Below are positions 12,018 through 23,639 of a stretch of DNA of 64,000 nucleotides, in pieces; within the stretch, counting starts at the first letter, position 1, and the number at the start of each line of letters is the position of its first letter. Below the pieces are notes generated by a model that searched no databases, was not told where the DNA came from, and saw only the letters and a list, made by a program, of their open reading frames with translations. Both the position numbers and the translations under genes were made by a program. Source of the DNA: Galaxea fascicularis (Eukaryota > Cnidaria > Anthozoa > Scleractinia > Euphylliidae); assembly GCA_948470475.1 (NCBI GenBank), contig OX419335.1, positions 38,284,726-38,348,725 of the forward strand. Reading direction: 5' to 3'.

Positions 12018-12363
12018 TATACACTTTATTTAAAGAGGGTGGCACGGAATAGTTCAGGCAACTAATAAACTTGTGGCCCTCTACAAGGTCAGCACTAGGG
12101 GTGGTCACAGCCAGGGTTCGTTACGTCCCTAGTGGTTCTTTAACGTCCCACAGAATTAATTGCAGTAGAGAGGTGTGAGACTGGACCTCCGGCTTATCGT
12201 CCTTATCCGAGAAGACTAGAGAGTCTAACCATTTGCGGATATCATTGCAAAGGAAGCACTTTCTCCTCAGTTATTTAACTGACCCTGAGTGTTGGTCCGG
12301 CCGGGGCTTTGAACCCACGACCTCCCGCACGGCACTCTACCAACTGAGCCAACCGGCCGGCGG
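12018..12363 (-). mobile_element. tRNA-headed SINE, full insertion
   Basis: A 346-bp insertion present in copy A and absent from copy B (34318), flanked by the 8-bp duplication TTACATTA (12010-12017 and 12364-12371). Read on the minus strand it begins with a tRNA-like head: A-box-like TGGCTCAGTTGGTAGAG and B-box-like GTGGGTTCAAAGCCC, near 12358-12290. A body follows whose phrase ATTCTGTGGGACGTTAAAGA recurs at 47650-47730. The tRNA-like head lacks a normal anticodon arm, so it is a SINE head rather than a tRNA gene. Confidence 0.85.
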
Positions 12364-12562
12364 TTACATTACGCTTTCAAAACGGTTGTCTTCTCTTAGG
12401 TGGCATCTAGCATATCTTGATACTTGTATTCTTTTGTTTCTTTTTTCATAAGTTTACAACGGAAAGAAATCTAGTGGAAAGTGCATTTCGGTTTTGTTCT
12501 CTGGAGACATCGCAACTGACACTACTAGTCAGTTATGCCTGAATGCAAAGCATTGCAGTAAC

Positions 12563-15500
12563 ATGAGGTGGGGACGTCGTGCTCAGTTCGCGTTGGCCGC
12601 TTCGCTTGTGTTTGCAGCAGCTGACATTTGGTTGCACCTATCCTCAAAGGAAACCGCTGAGTGTAAGTCCTACAGTAATAACAATTTTTTCACACCCACA
12701 GTTCATATATGATCTATTTCGTATATATCATTCATAATGAACTTTCTTCTGCAACTCAGTTTTTCCTACATTTTTTTTTATTTTTATTACCATTATTTTT
12801 ATTTTTTAACTTCACAAAAGTGAAGGAGGACTAAAGGCCCCTTAGCCCCTTCCCCTGTGTGGTCCCTGAATAACAATTCGCTTGTTGCTCGGTAAAAGAC
12901 ATTTTGGGTGCAAACATTACTGTAAGGGTCGGACCCTCCGAGCTTCCCTGAGGGAAGCAGAGAGAGAGAGAGAGAGAACATCCTTTGAAAATTGCTGTTA
13001 CAGTACTAATTAGAGGCAAGGAACATTTCAGATCTCAACATCTTTTGTGTTTCAGTAAGGCTTGTCCACTTAGCGGCACACTGTGTTGCAATAATCGAAA
13101 ATTACGTTCCTTCAGTTTAAAATTTGATAACTTTAAATTTTCCCTGTTTGTAGTGTTATTGGACAACCCCTCAGTGGCTTCCACGGACAAACTGGTAAGC
13201 ATTTATATACTAGCAAAGCCTGAAGACCAGCAGTAACGCTCAAACGCCCAGCGTTATCTCTATTTTTGCCCACGCACACTCAGATTGGCCGTTTTCACAC
13301 CAGGAGAGGGACAAATCGTTTGGGTGGACAGGTCGTATCACGATTTATTCGTCTCATGTGAATTCCAGATGGACAACCAAGGTTGTATTATTCGTCTTAG
13401 GGCGCGTTTTTTTGGGAGCCATTCTGGAATGAGAATAGTTAGAATAGTTAGAATTTTTTTATTGTCTGTTCTGATTATGGAATCTTTAGAATCCATTCCA
13501 TTTTTTCTGCTGCGTGACGTAGAATGAACAGATTGAGCAAGTCGTGACAGTTCATTCACTTCAAAAGGGAGCTTAAGCAACGTGGACAGCAACGGCAACG
13601 AGACCGCCTCAAAACAATAGGCTTAGTCCCAGTTCTGACGCCGTACGTCAGCCCAGCCGAATCGAATTCAACGATAGGCCGACATAAATTAATTAATCCT
13701 GGCTGAATTGATTCAGACGCCGAACTTTATTCGGCCGAAATTAACTCACTGAATTCGATTCGGCTCGACTGAACTATGGCATCTGAACAGGGCCTTAATG
13801 CGCAAAACACGCTCTGCACGTGCGTTTACATTTTGGTACATTTCTTTGCCAGAGCATCCGACCGGTGTTACGGAGGTTGTAGGTTCGATTCCTGCCTGGG
13901 ACCCTGATTTCTTTTCAGTTGTCCTTTCGCCCATTGCCAAGCGACTAGCATATCACGAACACCATTTTTCTGATATTTTCTACCAACGAAAATCTATCTG
14001 GGAGACTGACATTTCGCGCGAGATGCACGAAGAAGGATATTTTCCTGCCCCGGCACGTTGCGAAAACAGGTGGAAGACGTTGTTGCCAAGCTTCTGTAAG
14101 TGTGTACAACAACAACAAGTCTGGAAAGGAGCGTTTTCTTTCCGATTTCAGAATAGTCGTTTTTTATTATGTAGTCAAATTCCCATTAATCTAAACATTC
14201 TCATTCTTTCCATTCTAATTCTGAAGGAGCCTAAAATAACACACCCTTTAATTCATATCTAGACGAAAAATATAGACGATTTAAAAAAACAAGTAGACTG
14301 CCACTAACAATTATTTTGTTACCGGGTTTCTACAGAACGAAGATGGAGGAACTATAAGGGAAGGAAAGATGCTTAGACACTTTGTTCGACCCAGTCAAAC
14401 AAACGAAATACACGAGGTCTTCGTTTTGTAGAAATACGCACCTCAAAATTCAAAGCAAGTCTCTTGTTCGGACAATGTCTTGCTCTTCTGCTTTGCTTTA
14501 GTTTTGCTCTTGGTCTTTCGTTGCTTTTCCTCTCGCCATTTTGATTTCCCACAAGGCCATCTCTTCCTTTGCTAGTTCCATTCCTCTTAGAGTGCATTGC
14601 AATAGAGATGCAACGGTTGCCATTTGTTCGTCTGACGTGAATTTAAGTCGGACGTTTTGAACGACTTGGAATTGTTTGTCTAGACGAACAAATCGCCCTT
14701 AAAAAATCGACTTCAGAGACGGACAAGTTCAGACGACTTGGACGTCCAGAATGTTGTTCATCCCAGTTTTCACTCCAGACGATTTGTCGCAATAGTCCGT
14801 CTTCTGGTGTGAAAACGGCCATTGAATAAAAGTAAAGACAGCATTCCAAACCATCGAAGTAGATCTTGAGATGCGATAGTGGTCGATAAAACCGACAACG
14901 TCGTTCCCAGTGCCTTCCCTCACTTTTCCCCGCTCAGTCCCATGTGAGCCGAGGGAAAAGTGTCAGCTGTGAACGAGGTTGCAATACCGATACTTAACGT
15001 CCAATAATTTGCTTTTAAGAACACTTTCACATTGCAGTCCACATCTGCTGAATCAGCGGAAGAAATCCTCAAGAAAGTAACCGAAAGACAAGAAGCAAGG
15101 AAACAGCGACTGAAAAATTACTGCCGGCAACATACTAATCAAACGTTGCCCTGGAACAAACCAAAGGAGCTGACAAGCTTCCTGGTCGACGATAATTACT
15201 CCTTCATTTATTGTGCTGTTCCCAAAGTGGCCTCTACTTCGTGGAAAGTGGCCTTATTGAGTCTGAGAAATATCAATGCAACAAAAAGCTTAAGTCTGTC
15301 AGCGGTTCACCATGCGGAACACTGGAGACTCCTGAGCCAGTACAACCCAACGGGCCTATCGAATCGAACAGCGACTCATTTTAAGTTTGTGTTCGTCCGT
15401 GAACCATTTCACCGATTACTCTCCGGCTACAAAGATAAATTTATTAAAATCGAAAACCGGGACCCTTACAAGGAACACCGCAGAGTGATCGTCAAAGCTG

Positions 15501-15898
15501 TTAGACCACAGGATGAGAAAGTGGCTCACAGAGACAACAACAATATTACTTTCACTGAATTTCTAAAGTTCATTTTAACGAAATCTCACCCTTTAACTCG
15601 TGATCCACACTGGAGGCCAATACAAGAGCTCTGCTTTCCATGTGCTTTCGATTTTGACTTTATCGGCCATTTTGAAACTCTAGAGGAGGACGCTGCATAT
15701 ATTCTAAACAAAGAACAATTTAATAACAGAGTGGCCATTCAGTCGAGTAATCCAACATCTGCATTCAGCGATTTTATGAGGTTTTACTCACAGATCCCTC
15801 GTGAAGTTATTTATAGAGTGGGTGAGGCTTTCAGGGATGACTTTGAAATGTTCGGTTATCCATTTCCAGGGCCCATGAAAAGTTTACTTGGACACTGA
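12563..15898 (+). CDS. Carbohydrate sulfotransferase (HNK-1/CHST8-14 family), three exons
   Basis: Predicted coding exons are 12563-12662, 13154-13194 and 15038-15898, a total of 1002 nt (333 residues), with GT donors at 12663 and 13195 and AG acceptors ending at 13153 and 15037; the phases fit throughout. Residues 1-33 hold a short basic start and a hydrophobic stretch (FALAASLVFAAADIW), as expected of a type II Golgi membrane anchor. Exon 3 is a Sulfotransfer_2 domain: the 5'-phosphosulfate loop PKVASTSWK (about 109-117) and the 3'-phosphate motif REPFHRLLSGYKDKF (about 168-182) bind the sulfate donor PAPS. The family transfers sulfate to sugars such as chondroitin or GalNAc in the Golgi; the acceptor cannot be read from sequence. 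The gene has a truncated copy at 34.5-44.0 kb. An undetected small exon is possible. Confidence 0.85.
13620..13795. repeat. Palindromic MITE with GCCGAATCGAATT arms
   Basis: Inverted arms around GCCGAATCGAATTCAACG and CTGAATTCGATTCGGCTCG flank a short centre. The same element is at about 42010-42185 in copy B, so it predates the duplication. It is non-coding and of the MITE type. Confidence 0.65.
13851..13950 (+). repeat. tRNA-like SINE fragment
   Basis: Contains AGGTTGTAGGTTCGATTCCT, a T-arm/B-box-like sequence (GGTTCGATTCC), followed by a short body. Copy B has unrelated DNA at this point (42241-42610), so this is a copy-A-specific replacement or insertion. It is too short and irregular for a functional tRNA. 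Confidence 0.55.
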
Positions 15899-15988
15899 GT
15901 ATGCAATTGAAAGTTTGACTACCGAATGAAAAGACTATTCCGGCAACTAAAACACTCTCTAAATAGATATACCATAACATTAACAGTG

Positions 15989-16183
15989 CAGGCGCGGATC
16001 CAGGATTTTTTAATGGGGGTGGCTGATACAGTCGGCCACCAAACTATACTATATTTTTTGGGACCCATGCATGTATTTCCTTTTTTTCACGTATTAGATT
16101 TTTATGGTGGGCTTCTCCGAAGCGGGGTGGCTAGCACCCAATCCACCCCCCCCCCCCCCCCCACCCTGGATCCGCTCCTGCAG
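15989..16183. mobile_element. hAT-type MITE
   Basis: Ends CAGGCGCGGATCCAGG and CCCTGGATCCGCTCCTGCAG are near inverted repeats, and the flanks TAACAGTG (15981-15988 and 16184-16191) form an exact 8-bp target duplication, the hallmark of hAT elements. It includes a poly(C) run at about 16146-16162. It lies just 3' of the sulfotransferase. Confidence 0.8.
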
Positions 16184-16191
16184 TAACAGTG

Positions 16192-16510
16192 ATAGTAAAA
16201 GTAACAACTGGTCAATGTCAATGACAGTGACAGGGATTTATTTGCTGCTTTAACTTTGATTTTTCGTTTATCATATTCAGGATTGCATTTTTAGTATATT
16301 TGTCTTTTTCCCCATGGCTTGTAATTTTGTTTAATTTATTTGTTATTATTATTATTATTATTGTGTGTGTGTGTGTGTGTCATTCCAACCCTAACACCGA
16401 CCTTTACATGTAACCATAATTAAGGGTTTAGTTTTCAGTAAAATGTTCTATTGCTCGAGCGTATGGTCAAACACTTCCGTTACTAATATTAACAAGTTAC
16501 AGGCTATTCA
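16192..16510. other. Non-coding DNA with (TTA)n and (GT)n runs
   Basis: Contains short microsatellites, (ATT)n near 16345 and (GT)n near 16363-16380, and otherwise nothing recognisable. This stretch is missing from copy B, where a deletion removed the equivalent of 15251-16801. Confidence 0.5.
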
Positions 16511-16752
16511 GGGCCCGGTTGTTCAAAAGCCGATTAACTTAATCCAGGATTAGTGTAAACTTTGATTTCAGTTTTCTAACTTCGGGAGAATGTTTGTTCT
16601 CCTGCTCTTTGTTTTTCAGGATTAGTTTCCCCTAATGTGAAATTGTGCAGACTATCGGCTTTGAACAATGTTTGCCAGGAATAGAGAAATAAACGCCTTG
16701 ATTGATTTTTAATCTTGGATTAGCATTAACCGGCTTTTGAACAACCGGGCCC
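16511..16752. mobile_element. 242-bp MITE with GGGCCCGGTTGTTCAAAAGC ends
   Basis: Terminal inverted repeats of about 27-30 bases: GGGCCCGGTTGTTCAAAAGC at the left, and its reverse complement at the right ending CAACCGGGCCC. No coding frame. Inserted into or beside a LINE fragment that continues directly to the right. Confidence 0.75.
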
Positions 16753-17045
16753 AGAACTTTGCTGCCCGCATAGTGACCAGATCAAGAAAATTCGACCATA
16801 TTACACCGATCCTTAAACAGCTTCGTTGGATGCCAGTCAAAGACTATTTATTTTATCGTGATGCCTTACTGACATTTGAGTGCATGAACGGTATGGCACT
16901 GAGTAATCTTAGTTCTAGATTTATGAAGAGGGCACGATTAGCGGCCGCTCGACTCGTAATGCAAATCTACTGGACATACCACGCTATAAAACCGCTACGG
17001 GCTAGCGAAGCTTTTTATACCGCGCAGTAACCATTAAGAACTTTT
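16753..17045 (+). mobile_element. LINE reverse-transcriptase C-terminal fragment
   Basis: Plus-strand text NFAARIVTRSRKFDHITPIL, KQLRWMPVKDYLFYRDALLT and FECMNGMA is the block following the reverse transcriptase palm in CR1-like non-LTR elements. After residue MKRARL the frame is lost, although the DNA still reads as related sequence in another frame. Part of it (16802-16905) is what the deletion in copy B joined to sulfotransferase exon 3. Confidence 0.7.
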
Positions 17046-18666
17046 TACCTAATGATAATATATATATATATAGGCAAGCCTAAAAGCGGAGCTCCACAAT
17101 TATTTCCTCAATATTAGCATTTACAGATAAACTAATATGGCAATGCCAGAGGACTTGAGCCATGACTCCAGTAAGGAATTCTCTATATTGCGATTACATA
17201 TATATATATTTTTTACTGTTTTGCTGCAGAACCAAAGCCACCATTAAATCAAGTGCAAACGTGGATTTTCCAAATATCATCGGGCTTTGTTTCACAGGAA
17301 CTATATGATTATGATGAGCAAAAACGATTAACAAACTTTTCTTCATCACAGTTGAAGTACATCTGATTACATTTCGATACAAATAGTAAAAATCACTTCA
17401 CTAGGTTAACAGTTCTAGTGTCCCACTATTAAACCAACTTGACAACCGACATCGGTGACATTTTAATCTATCAAAACAAAATATTTTACAGTTAATTCAC
17501 CTCAAGTTAACAAGTTTCTCCAAGTTTAACATTGTTCTGGTGACCAAGGCAGCACCAAGGTAATTATTTTTTACGCTAATTTAGTTTGCTTACATAAGCG
17601 GTTTATATCTTCAGTCACTTAACTTCAATTTTATCGCTTATGAATTGTAAATTTAAGACTTAAGGTTTTAGATGGTCAAGTTGTATACGACATCGTTTTA
17701 CCATTATTTGTAAATCGATCTTAAGTTTTCTCTTTTTACCTTTGTAACTTTTAAGCATGTGAAATGTACTTATATCCTGTTATTTTCGCAAGCTAACTTG
17801 TAATTTATTTGTATCTTTAATTTTAGTTCTCACGGTGTTTATAGAGTTTTCAAGAATTTTAATAAACAGCAGTTTGTGAACTGACGTTCCCCCAAATCAC
17901 TGGAGCAATAAGGAGTACTAACCTGCCAGTCAACAAATTTATCACTCCGAACACAGAGCTAAATCAGAAGCCGTCATTTCACACAAAAGTATTCATTTGC
18001 TAAGCAGATACAAATCCTTAGCGGGCCTTGAAGTTTTTCACCGTCACTTTGTGTTACTTCCCGTGTCCACCAAGGAAGCTTCTTCAATTAAGGATTTTTA
18101 GCGGCAAAACCGTCCAGTTCATTATTACAGTTACACAGCAAAAGTCAGCAATCAAAGACAGCGCCTGCATGATTAAAACCCTGCGAATCTTCGATAAAAT
18201 AGCAAAGCCCGGCAATCCAATTTGCTGCTCTTAACATCCAAAGGCTGATTCTCATCGGTTTAAACAACAACAAAAAAATAACTGAGAAGTAGTCAAGGTA
18301 GGCGGCGAATATTGCTTACAGGACGAAAAATTAAACCTCTTTTTGGCCTGGCTTGAGCCTGCGATCCAATTGAAAACCAGTACCTGATCAGCGGTCAACT
18401 TCAAAAAACAGCTGACCTCGACAGCTCATAACTTGAGCCCGCAATATGGTCACGTGATACTGGTCAGCGGATACGTTGTTTTGACAGGTGTCAATTGACA
18501 ATAACATGGATGTCTAAAATCAAAGATGTCTGCTGTAAACTAGATGGTCAGCTGGAGTATGGCCGCCATGTTGGATTATTATTATTATTAGGACATTATT
18601 AATTATTGTGCGACGTCGTCGTCGTTGTCGTCGGTCGTGCCCACGAGCAATACCGCTAGCCAAGAT

Positions 18667-18698
<32 letters not shown>

Positions 18699-19500
18699 AG
18701 GTATGGGACTCCCCTTTGCGGCCCTTCGGGCCGCTGGAGCTCCGCTATAAATCATCTTTTAATGAGTCGTTTTTAATTTTTAACATTTTATTTTTATTTG
18801 CATTGTAATTATTAGATAGTTTTTAAGCTCTGAAAAGCCCCTTTGGGAAGAGTTTAATAAATTATTTAAGTATTGTATTGTATTGTATTAACATTGTAAT
18901 TTATTCTATGTAATTTGCTTCCTAGGCTTGTTAACTTTCTAGTTATTTTAGGAAGCCAGCATCCCTTTTAGCTTTACTTTTTATTTCGTGCAAATTAAAT
19001 TTTTCTTTAGTAAGAGGCCTAGGGGTCAATAAAAGTTGTTGTTGTTGTTATTGTGAAAGTTGTTGTTGGAACGAGGAAGGAGATTCCGAATACGACTTTC
19101 TGATGATAATTATATCAACAAACGCGATAATGATAATGATGTTGTTTTTTATTATGCATTGGTGTCGTTATCTCAATTTCGATGTACTTCAAACACGCTG
19201 TCTATTACTTGTGGCATCGACAAATACCTCTTACTAACCGAGTTCGACGTCGTACTGAAAGTTACGTACCGAGTATTTTCCCGTGCACTATTCGCGCTTT
19301 GTCCATAAATCAACGGGGACGTTTTCTCGGTCTGTCACTTACAGTACGGACCGAGAAAACGAGGTTAGTAAGATATTTATTATATCTGTGAGATTAATCG
19401 GGCGCTCGGGAAAGAAAACTATCAAATTTAGCAGGCTGTATAGTAGAATACGGCCCGCAAAAATGACCAATCACAGCGCGCGTACTAACTTGTGAGAGAT
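17046..19500. repeat. Intergenic repeats, partly duplicated at 46.35-47.2 kb
   Basis: No gene seen. 17925-18750 matches 46350-47195 and ends in a GC-rich hairpin, GCGGCCCTTCGGGCCGC, near 18718-18734, with (GTC)n just before. A (TATTG)n run near 18872-18890 looks like the tail of a LINE. Short frames at 19060-19495 have no family match I can name. Confidence 0.5.
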
Positions 19501-19640
19501 ATGATAATTAGCAATTATTGAATGAGGTTGAGTAAGATATGAAGAATTCTGCAGGTAGAGGAGGGTGGGCCGAGGTGGATAACATCCTCCGAGATCTGCA
19601 GAATTCTCCATAATCTACGAAAACCGAATTCAATAAGTAC
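19501..19640. repeat. Short palindromic MITE
   Basis: TTATTGAATGAGG at the left and CGAATTCAATAA at the right, with an inner inverted pair GAATTCTGCAG / CTGCAGAATTC (about 19543 and 19597), form a small foldback element without coding capacity. Confidence 0.55.
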
Positions 19641-19789
19641 TTTATTATTCATTCAAAATATTTTAAAACTCTTTTAACAATTTTGCACCCTCCAACAATA
19701 TGTAAACCTAAACCTAAAACTAAACCTACTCGCAGCCATTTTTCTGCTCAACAAAAATAACACAATCTCGTCCCCAGCTTTTTTCGGTC

Positions 19790-19862
19790 AACGGGTTCAA
19801 TAATTTGCAGCGGGCTGCACTTTTGACGTCATTTTGACGTCATCGGTTCAATAATCTGCAGC

Positions 19863-19898
<36 letters not shown>

Positions 19899-19905
19899 AA
19901 GTTTC
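19790..19905. repeat. Tandem repeat with TGACGTCA-type boxes
   Basis: The phrase GGGCTGCACTTTTGACGTCA occurs twice, each time preceded by GGTTCAATAAT(C/T)TGCAGC. The units are about 50 bases. The TTTTGACGTCA boxes resemble CRE half or full sites, but no nearby gene gives them a role. Confidence 0.6.
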
Positions 19906-20235
19906 TTTCCAAATTTGGTGAACAGCAGCTGGTTATGGTAAATTATGCGTGTGGTTTTAACCAATCAGAAACGGGGAAATATTTTGACTGAATAATAATA
20001 GTTTTTATAAGTGACATGTGGAAGTTACATCATAACCACAGACAATAGGTTCTATACATGCATTAGTAACGTCATGTTGCACACAGTTTTACACACGCGA
20101 GAAACTTGTTTGTTTTCCTGAAACTTTTCAAGGTTCTTTTTATTGAAGGTTTTACAAAAACTTGTTGGGCTTGCCTGCTGGCTGGCTGGATAAAGGTCAA
20201 GTCTGTTTTTAGGTCCTGCTGACCTCGTCGTCGTC

Positions 20236-20571
20236 AATAGACCTTTTTACCGATACGGCAGCCATCTTGAATTCCGAGGAAATCAGGGGATACCCAGGGG
20301 CCAGATGAGAAATAATTATAAAGAATACTGTGGCGTGATAACTTTTAACAATAATTTTTCGCTAACCATAGAAACCACTGCCAAATACCGTGACGGAAAG
20401 ATGTAACGCTTGTAATATTTGTTTTGGAATATGAGAGGGAAGCAGTAAAAATTTATCCTGAAAGCTGTGTATACGATACATTCTGCAGCGATTGCCCCCT
20501 CGGCAGCCCATAATTTCTCGGTCAAAACAATAGAATTCAAGATGGCCGCCGTATCGGTAAAAAGGTCTATT
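20236..20571. mobile_element. 336-bp MITE with 39-bp inverted ends
   Basis: Left end AATAGACCTTTTTACCGATA at 20236-20274 and its near-perfect reverse complement at 20533-20571. The inner part has no coding frame. It is directly adjacent to another MITE. Confidence 0.8.
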
Positions 20572-20575
20572 TCGT

Positions 20576-20869
20576 TAAGGCCGATTTACACGGTACGATT
20601 TTTGCTTACGACTGTCGCATGCAACTTCTGTAGCGCGCGCTGCTCGCGCCATGCAAAAAATCGTATACGACACTTGTCATTCAATTTACCTATACCTACG
20701 ACTGTCGTATGATTTTAAAACATGATTCAAAATCCTACGACAAATTTTAGGTCGCGTGCGTCTGTGGTAGAGAAGTTGTAGTAGCATTCACACGGTACAA
20801 CTTTGTTCTACGTCATGTCGCATACGCCAAGACGCGCGCGACAAATCGTATCGTGTAAATCGGCCCTTA
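20576..20869. mobile_element. 294-bp MITE with GGCCGATTTACACGGTACGA ends
   Basis: Left TAAGGCCGATTTACACGGTACGATT and right AAATCGTATCGTGTAAATCGGCC ending in TTA are inverted repeats, with internal copies of the same CACGGTAC phrase. Non-autonomous DNA element. Confidence 0.75.
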
Positions 20870-22145
20870 CGATGTCCCTTAAGACTCTCTGTCGACCGGC
20901 CTGCTTTGCGCGCGTTTGTTGTTGTTTTGGGATCAACCGTTAATGGCGATTCATATGTGAGGGAATGGCGAACGGCATATTACAGTCAAATATATCGGTA
21001 GGAATGTTGCAAGAAGGCTAGCTTTTGACGGGAAACAATTACAGGCGTGTGGTCCGTTCATGTTTTTAGTGTCTGAAGGATTTGAAACCTCTAATTTCAT
21101 CGGCGTCGTGGATGTGATCGAATGTCGAAGTAAGCTGCGTTACAGGATAAGAAAAAATGAATAGATCTTATTGCACTGGAAATCCACTTGTAACACCAAG
21201 TAAAACGATGGTACTGCCTGTGATCGCTTTTTTTTTTCCACAAGGTCAATATAACATAAACAAATATAAGAAATGCAAATGTGGGACTGTGCAAAAACAA
21301 TGTGCAAACGCGAGAACATATTTTTGGAGAACATGTTTCCATGTTCTACTTGTAATAGAAAACAACTTCTACCAAAACATTCATGGCTTTTGACTTTATT
21401 GATGTTATTTTACGGCATTAGAAGCGTCAAACGGCGCCCAGCCGAAGAAACTCAAAATAACATGTTCATAAGTACTAGCCACGAATTATCACACGTACTT
21501 GCAGTATACAACGGCGCATAATAACTATATTTGGGTGAACTCTCTGTCGCTGTGCTTTGAGAATCCGTGTAAAGCTTTGTTTGCTCATCCACTGGCCTTG
21601 AACAGGTTGTCTCAAGTAAGCCTCTTATATTCTTTCTTGCTCTTCCACTGCGGTTCTTCGTACCCGGCGCCATAGCAAACTTATGTGTTATGTATTCGCT
21701 GTCGGTAAAATTTTCATACCCCAATGCTTTTTTCCTACTCCTCCACTGTTCCTGCACTGATTTCCTCAGGTAAATGACTTCCAAATGCTCTGACCTTCGA
21801 GGCCTTCCGCGGGACTTTTTAGACGCCGCCTTCGCCAATAACTTTCTCAATCACAACATAGCCAAAATATGTTTCAAACGAAGCGATCCGAACAAACTAT
21901 ACCTTCTATGGAGAACTACGATATTCCGACTGTCGATAAATAGCGATAACTGACTGAAAATCCCACATAATTACTCAGATTAATAGAGCTTAGAAAGGGC
22001 TACCACCAACAACTTCAAAATGGCGATTTGCGTATCGTACGAAATTCGAGCCGAGGCGCGCAAAGCATGCTGTTCGACAGAGGGGATGCGGACCAGTGCG
22101 TGTGCCACTGGATCCTAGACACCATATGTATGCCTACATCAAGCA
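20870..22145. other. Intergenic, one doubtful coding fragment
   Basis: This stretch is absent from copy B. A minus-strand frame at 21452-21850 has a basic, plausibly protein-like segment (KKSRGRPRRSEHLEVIYLRK, then VQEQWRSRKKALGYENF), but it has no ATG start and no splice context that I can trust. It might be an exon or a transposon-derived coding piece. Nothing else is visible. Confidence 0.35.
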
Positions 22146-22399
22146 CTTAAGGCGGAGGTACACCTAAAAGCCGTTTTCACGCCGCTTAAAATCGGTTTAA
22201 TGGTAATATCTCGTTCGCGTTTCAAGCAATACAAAAACCCAAATCAATGTGTTTGGGTGTTTTGTAAATTTTGGGGGGATTTTTAGGTAAATTTGGGAGG
22301 AGATAGTTTTTCTCAACAGAGTAGTAACATTTGGAGAAATGAGACTAGCTAGGATTTGATGTAGTTTAAAAATTAGAATTCGAAGCTGAAAATTGATAT

Positions 22400-23625
22400 A
22401 TGGACATCGATTTTCCGGGGCTTCCTGATTATTGTGTTTGGTACTCTCGTCTGAAAAATGGATATGTGCTCACAAAGACCGAGTGGGAGGGTTGCAAACG
22501 GTTGTTTGAAGAAAGACGCACGCCAGTACTACAACAATCTCGACGTGGGGCCGGGGCTAGAGGCGTTGGGAAAAAATGTGCGAATTTTACACGGAGAAAG
22601 GAATCGACATTCTTAAAGACGCGGTCGGCATCCCGGGGGTGAGTTTGAATTATCTTCTCCGGGGAGCAGTCGAGCGGGACGCGGAGCTGTACAGTCCTTG
22701 CAAAGAAGCATATGAAATGTTGTAAGGCGCGGTGGTCGGACGGCCGAGACTTGTATTCACGAGGTACCACGAAGCAGGTGAGCCGAAAATAAGGCCCCAC
22801 CAGCAAGTAGAGCCGAAGACCTGTCAAAATATCGTCAGACATGACGCCATCTTTCGACCATGCTCCGACACAAGCCCTGCGGAAAGGAGGAGGTTGTCCA
22901 CAACACGGATCACGAAGAGGAAGCGGGGAAGTTGGTTTAGAGGTTGAGCGGGGACTGGTTCGGGTTCGCAAAAATAGACATCGAAATCCCCGAGCATCCC
23001 CATCAGATATTCAACAAAGTCGTGCCGGCTGAGGTAGCGCCACAGCACACGTTGGATTATTTGAAAGGGACAAGAAGAAACCGTGGGAATGGGAGGAAGT
23101 TGGTGGGCGTGTTATCAAGACGGAAGATCTTGGTGTATGCTCCGCTGCTGCGTTGGTATCTGAACCACGAGGTGAGGACGCCGGCCGTCTATCGCACAAT
23201 CGATTACGTGCCCCGCAAAATCTTCCCGTGGATCGTGGGGAAGGGGATCGAGGCGCGCCGCACGGGAGACGTGCACAAAGACAAAGCGTTGTTGGCGGAG
23301 GTGTTCAAACTGTTAGGGGAACAGTGGGTATGGAAAGCTCATCGAAGCGTTGGAGCCGCAAACCAACAATATGTACACGAGAGATGAGAGAAAAGTCGAC
23401 AAAGCCCTGCGCAGCGCGTATTTCAAAGGGATAGACGAAATAGGGCCAGCGTACGAGTTAGAAAGCCGTAAAATGAGCGTCAGGATCGATCATCCATACC
23501 AGGTCGGAATCGCAGTGTATCAGCTTGCCAAACTCCGAATATTGGAATTTTATTACGACTTTTTCGACAAATACATCGACCACAGAGATTTCGAGCTGGT
23601 CCAGAAAGACACGGACAACTTCTAG
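22400..23625 (+). pseudogene. Fossil type B DNA polymerase fragment, copy A
   Basis: Plus-strand pieces in changing frames read like a protein-primed type B polymerase of Polinton-like elements, different in sequence from the intact one at 51-55 kb. Visible pieces are FPGLPDYCVWYSRLKNGYVL near 22410, a motif A region around 22830 that is out of frame, and [20 protein letters not shown], followed by the DTD of motif C near 23610. It ends at motif C, where the minus-strand reverse transcriptase fossil begins. Several frameshifts make it dead. Confidence 0.65.
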
Positions 23626-23639
23626 AACTCGGCTAGCGT

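Larger units (their letters stand above)
13400..14246 (+). mobile_element. PIF/Harbinger-like remnant, copy A
   Basis: It lies in the second intron of the sulfotransferase. Ends GGGCGCGTTTTTTT and its imperfect reverse complement (ACACACCC), flanked by TTA, fit PIF/Harbinger, which duplicates a 3-bp TWA target. It holds the 3' part of a Myb/SANT-like coding segment (13960-14165: HHFSDIFYQRKSIWETDIS, CENRWKTL), a domain carried by the second gene of Harbinger elements. No transposase is present. A SINE-like piece (13851-13950) and a smaller palindromic element (about 13620-13790) are nested inside. Confidence 0.7.

Noticed and set aside
12290..12358. Possible tRNA gene on the minus strand (A and B boxes)
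   Set aside because: The anticodon arm is missing and it is the head of a SINE with a target duplication.
19790..19905. CRE-regulated promoter because of TTTTGACGTCA boxes
   Set aside because: It is a tandem repeat with no gene nearby.
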